This document shows positions 61,129 through 64,000 of a stretch of DNA of 64,000 nt, piece after piece. This DNA comes from Microbacteriaceae bacterium (GTDB taxonomy: Bacteria > Actinomycetota > Actinomycetes > Actinomycetales > Microbacteriaceae). The stretch's first letter is position 1; every line of letters starts with the position of its first letter. The position numbers and the translations under genes were made by a program. The stretch is from contig JAPSJW010000001.1 of the NCBI GenBank assembly GCA_031177985.1, positions 744,001 to 808,000 of the forward strand, written 5' to 3'. The notes beneath the pieces are model-generated. The model searched no databases. It was given only the letters and a program-made list of their open reading frames with translations, and was not told where the DNA came from.

Positions 61129-61554
61129 ATGAGAGCCCGAGGGAGAGTCGCGCTCCTCGCCGCTGCGTCGGTGATCGCGGCGGCCGCGCTAGTCCTGACC
61201 GGATGCAGCGAGTCCGGTTCCTTCTCGGATCTGGATCTGCCTGCCGAGGATACCGACCTTCCGCCGATCCCGGACGAGGCGTTCGAGAACGCCGACGTCG
61301 ACACCGCTCGTCACGTCGCGACCCACCACCTCGACGAGCTCTACCTGATGCGCGCCGACGGCCACGGGGTGTGCTTGCTCGTCTACACGCGCCCGGGCGA
61401 CTGGGTGATGGGCTGCGGGGCGGGCGGGCTCACTGTGCAGGCGTCCGGAGCTGAGTACGCCGTGCTGCCTGATGCTGCAGCGGGGGGCGGCGAGGGAGAG
61501 CGCCTCTCCGAGAACGTGTACTACCTGCCCCCGGAGGCCGATCCCATCGGCTGA
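61129..61554 (+). CDS. Putative lipoprotein
   Basis: This 141-aa protein has a lipobox (ALVLTGCSE, Cys 26) and an acidic linker (LDLPAEDTDLPPIPDE), then a short domain with GHGVCLLVYTRPGDWVMGCGAGG in which two Cys could pair. It follows a small membrane protein by 31 bp. Unknown function. Confidence 0.7.
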   Translation: MRARGRVALLAAASVIAAAALVLTGCSESGSFSDLDLPAEDTDLPPIPDEAFENADVDTARHVATHHLDELYLMRADGHGVCLLVYTRPGDWVMGCGAGGLTVQASGAEYAVLPDAAAGGGEGERLSENVYYLPPEADPIG

Positions 61555-61598
61555 TCGCGCCGGAGGCGGGCACCGCGGGCCGCACCTCGACGTCGCGC

Positions 61599-61997
61599 TC
61601 AGACGTCGAAGGCGACTCCGGCCTGCAGCAGGACGTTCGAGTAGGGAGTGTCTTCGGCCGTGCGCACGGCGAAACGGGCGACGGCCGCCTTCACCTTCAG
61701 CTCGTCGTGCGACACGTGGAAGAGGCCGGACGGCACCGCCTCGAGCAGCACCCGGTGGGACTCCGGGTTCGCCTCCACGACCTCAGTCGCATACCAGCCG
61801 CCTTCGATCGCGACTTCGGCGGCGATCGGACGGAGCACATCCGCCCACCGCGGCAGGCCGAAGACCACGCGCAGGTCGACCGTCGGCACCTGCGGCGGAA
61901 CGGGAAAGCCGGAGTCGACCACGAGGAAGGTGTCGGTGTGGCCGAGTCTGGCGAGGTGGGCGCTGAGCTCAGCGTGCAGGATGCCGCGCTTCTTCAT
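61599..61997 (-). CDS. rbsD: D-ribose pyranase
   Basis: This 132-aa protein has the RbsD/FucU pattern: MKKRGILHAELSAHLARLGHTD with His at 8, 14 and 20, VVDSGFPVPP, and the C-terminal RTAEDTPYSNVLLQAG. It interconverts ring forms of ribose (some relatives act on fucose) before phosphorylation. It is the last gene of an operon with an FGGY kinase and an SDR enzyme; no ribose ABC genes are in the window. Confidence 0.92.
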   Translation of the reverse strand: MKKRGILHAELSAHLARLGHTDTFLVVDSGFPVPPQVPTVDLRVVFGLPRWADVLRPIAAEVAIEGGWYATEVVEANPESHRVLLEAVPSGLFHVSHDELKVKAAVARFAVRTAEDTPYSNVLLQAGVAFDV

Positions 61998-62722
61998 CAG
62001 GCGTCCTGCCCGGTCGGCGCGACGACGACCTCGCGCAGCGTGACCTCCTGCGGAAGCTCGTAGGTCGACAGGATCGCCCGAGCGACGTGCTCGGGCCGCA
62101 GCCCGCCCCCGATGCTCTCCTTGTAGGAGAGGTAGCCGTCGAGTACGGCACCTTCGCCGGTGTTCGAGAGCAGAGCCGTGTCCACCATGCCGGGCGCGAC
62201 GAGCACCACGCGGACTCCGTGGCGCGCGAGTTCTCGGCGGAGGCCCTCCGTCATCGCGTGGATGGCGTACTTCGTGCCGTTGTAGACGGTGTGATCGCCG
62301 TAGAGCTGCTTGCCGGCGATCGACCCGATGTTGATGATCGTGCCGCGTCCGCGCTCGATCATGCCGGGGATGACGAGCTGTGCGTTCTTCATCGGCGCGA
62401 CGCAGTTCACGTCGAACATCGCCTGCACCTTCTGCGGGTCCTGCTCGACGACGGAGGACAGCGCCATCATGCCCGCGTTGTTCAGCAGCAGGTCGACCGG
62501 GCCGAACTGCACCTCTGCATCGCGAATGGCGGCGGCGACGGCTTGAGTGTCGTTCGCGTCCGCGGCGCGCAGCACCGCGTTCGGCAGATCGAGCTCCGAC
62601 ATGGGCTCCAGCCGCCGGGCGATGAGCAGCAGGGGGTAGCCGGCCGCGGAGAACTGGCGTGCCGTCTCCGCTCCGATCCCCGAGCTCGCTCCGGTGATGA
62701 CGACGAGTGGCTTATCGGTCAT
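61997..62722 (-). CDS. SDR-family oxidoreductase
   Basis: This 241-aa short-chain dehydrogenase has TGASSGIG, the basic pair IARRLEP suggesting NADPH, NNAGMMALS, and catalytic INIGSIAGKQLYGDHTVYNGTKYA. It resembles serine/3-hydroxy acid dehydrogenase-type SDRs. Both ends overlap neighbouring genes (kinase upstream, rbsD downstream), so it is in one operon with them and probably acts on a sugar or polyol. Confidence 0.88.
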   Translation of the reverse strand: MTDKPLVVITGASSGIGAETARQFSAAGYPLLLIARRLEPMSELDLPNAVLRAADANDTQAVAAAIRDAEVQFGPVDLLLNNAGMMALSSVVEQDPQKVQAMFDVNCVAPMKNAQLVIPGMIERGRGTIINIGSIAGKQLYGDHTVYNGTKYAIHAMTEGLRRELARHGVRVVLVAPGMVDTALLSNTGEGAVLDGYLSYKESIGGGLRPEHVARAILSTYELPQEVTLREVVVAPTGQDA

Positions 62723-64000
62723 GGCTTCTCCTTCGAAGGGACGAGGTCCTCGACCGCGCGGTCGAACCGCGCGCGGATCGGGTCGTAGGTCGCCGGAGCA
62801 TCCCGCGACGCGGTGTAGCGCGCGAGCTCGCGGTGGGGGCTTGCGGCGTCCGCCCAGCTCCAGGCGCCGAGCCCGACGAAGGCGATCGTCGCTGCACCGA
62901 GGGTGGCCGCCTGCTGGTCGACGGCGGTGCGCACCAGAGTGGTGCCAAGCACGTCTGCGTACAGCTGATTCCATCCGTCGTGCTGCGCGCCGCCGCCCGA
63001 CACCAGCAGCTCCCGATCGCTGCCGCTGAGCAGACGGATGCGGTCGAGGCTGCGGCGCAGCGCGAAGGCGATGCCCTCGAGCGCGGCCCGGGAGAGAGCG
63101 GATGCTCCGGTGCCGAGATCCAGCCCGAGCAGCGAACCGCGCGCCAGGGGACCGCCCTCGAGCGGAGTGCCGCCGGCGAGCATCGGAAGGAAGAGAGTTC
63201 CCCCTGCGCCCGGCATCGACCCGAGTCCCAGGTCGATGAACTCCCCGGTGGACGAGCTCGGGGCGACGAGGCCGCGGAGCCAGTCGAAGCTCGTGCCGCT
63301 GCTGAAGGTGGACAACGCGCTGATGTGCAGCTCGGGGATCGCGTGGCGGAACACGTACGGACGCGCGACCACATCGAGCACGGGCTCGGCGGTCGTGACG
63401 GTCATCCAGCTCGACGACCCGAGGGCAGCGTAGATCGCTCCCTCCTCGAGTCCCAAGGAGCCGAGCGCCATGCAGGCGTTGTCGACTGCACCGGCGAAGA
63501 CCGGTGTGCCCGGCTGCAGGCCGAGCCTCGACGCGGCGTCGGGGGTCAAGCCCCCGATCCGGTGAGTCGATTCGACGGGCTCAGGGAGGAGTCCGCGATC
63601 GACGCCCGCGGCCGCCAGCAGCTCGTCGTCGTATCCGCCGCTGTCGAGCGAGTACGCCCCGCTGCCTGACGCGTAGGAATGGTCGGTCGCGAGCTCCCCC
63701 GTGAGCCTGAAGTTGATCCAGTCCTTCGATCCGAGCACGGCGCGCGTGCGCCCGAATCCTTCGGGGTCCTCGTCGCGTAGGGCGCCGAGCTTGAACAGGG
63801 GGTAGAGCGCGGCGCCGAACCCGTTGCCCGTGCGCAGGTACCAGTCGACCTCGGACACCTGGGAGAACATCCGCTCTGCCGAAGCAGCGCCGCGCGCATC
63901 CGACCAGATCGGGGTCGCGTCGCGCACGACCGATCCTGCGCCGTCCACTTGGACGACGCCGAGGCTCTGACCCGAGAGGGCGAGGCCGATCACACGCGCA
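62719..64000 (-). CDS. FGGY-family carbohydrate kinase, N-terminus outside window
   Basis: At least 427 residues are present; the reading frame is still open at 64000, so some 50-80 residues are missing. Visible features are IGLALSGQSLGVV (substrate loop), GSKDWINFRLTGELATD, AALGSSSWMTV and the nucleotide-side GGGAQHDGWNQLYADVLG. The protein belongs to the pentulose/hexulose kinase group (xylulokinase, ribulokinase, LsrK and others). Neighbouring rbsD and SDR genes suggest a pentose or a related sugar, but the exact substrate is open. Confidence 0.88.
   Translation of the reverse strand, partial: ARVIGLALSGQSLGVVQVDGAGSVVRDATPIWSDARGAASAERMFSQVSEVDWYLRTGNGFGAALYPLFKLGALRDEDPEGFGRTRAVLGSKDWINFRLTGELATDHSYASGSGAYSLDSGGYDDELLAAAGVDRGLLPEPVESTHRIGGLTPDAASRLGLQPGTPVFAGAVDNACMALGSLGLEEGAIYAALGSSSWMTVTTAEPVLDVVARPYVFRHAIPELHISALSTFSSGTSFDWLRGLVAPSSSTGEFIDLGLGSMPGAGGTLFLPMLAGGTPLEGGPLARGSLLGLDLGTGASALSRAALEGIAFALRRSLDRIRLLSGSDRELLVSGGGAQHDGWNQLYADVLGTTLVRTAVDQQAATLGAATIAFVGLGAWSWADAASPHRELARYTASRDAPATYDPIRARFDRAVEDLVPSKEKP

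Overview
The window comes from a high-GC Gram-positive actinobacterium, most likely a Microbacteriaceae member close to Microbacterium. Signs are the strong GC3 bias, GTG starts, the menaquinone and polyprenyl genes, actinobacterial-type QcrB and FprA proteins, and many secreted CAZymes with Microbacterium-like architecture. This placement is by impression; no 16S rRNA lies in the window.

Layout. (1) 1-12.8 kb: a secreted polysaccharide locus with four GH43-type multidomain enzymes (one cut off by the left edge). In its middle is a three-gene cell-surface module: a WxL-like protein, a DUF916-type membrane protein and a tiny protein with an LSPTG sorting-like motif. It ends at a strong terminator. 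(2) 12.8-26 kb: core metabolism and envelope genes: menF, menG, polyprenyl diphosphate synthase, an FprA-like reductase, two lipoproteins, a cardiolipin synthase, NDH-2 plus a stand-alone cytochrome b, YajQ, a lytic transglycosylase and a membrane protein. (3) 26-32 kb: a LacI regulator, tRNA-Tyr, an inositol phosphatase, an M23 peptidase and a GH13 alpha-glucosidase. (4) 32-39.6 kb: small enzymes, a two-gene membrane glycosyltransferase operon, tRNA-Thr and tRNA-Met with a partial tRNA-Met duplicate, an MFS carrier, and a MarR module with two frameshifted neighbours. (5) 39.6-47.8 kb: the methylcitrate cycle (prpDBC) divergent from a thiolase/dehydrogenase pair, then a TetR-controlled oxidoreductase pair and a methyltransferase. 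(6) 47.9-60.6 kb: a second glycan locus: LacI regulator, CUT1 sugar importer without its own ATPase, GH35 beta-galactosidase, a 1207-aa GH30 galactanase-like enzyme and a clan GH-A (GH39-like) enzyme. (7) 60.8-64 kb: small envelope proteins and an FGGY kinase / SDR / RbsD operon running off the right edge.

How it fits together. The GH43, GH30, GH35 and GH39-like enzymes are what is expected for attack on arabinan or arabinogalactan-type plant glycans: secreted enzymes cut the polymer, the CUT1 importer takes up oligosaccharides, and the signal-less GH35 enzyme works on them inside. Five of the secreted enzymes, in two loci about 40 kb apart, end in the same roughly 92-residue two-cysteine domain. 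One 18-bp palindrome occurs both in front of the importer and in front of the GH30 gene, which points to a small regulon under the adjacent LacI protein. The WxL/DUF916/LPxTG-like trio resembles the cell-surface complexes that Firmicutes pair with plant-sugar use and is the most unusual system here. No transposase, phage gene, CRISPR array or rRNA operon was seen.
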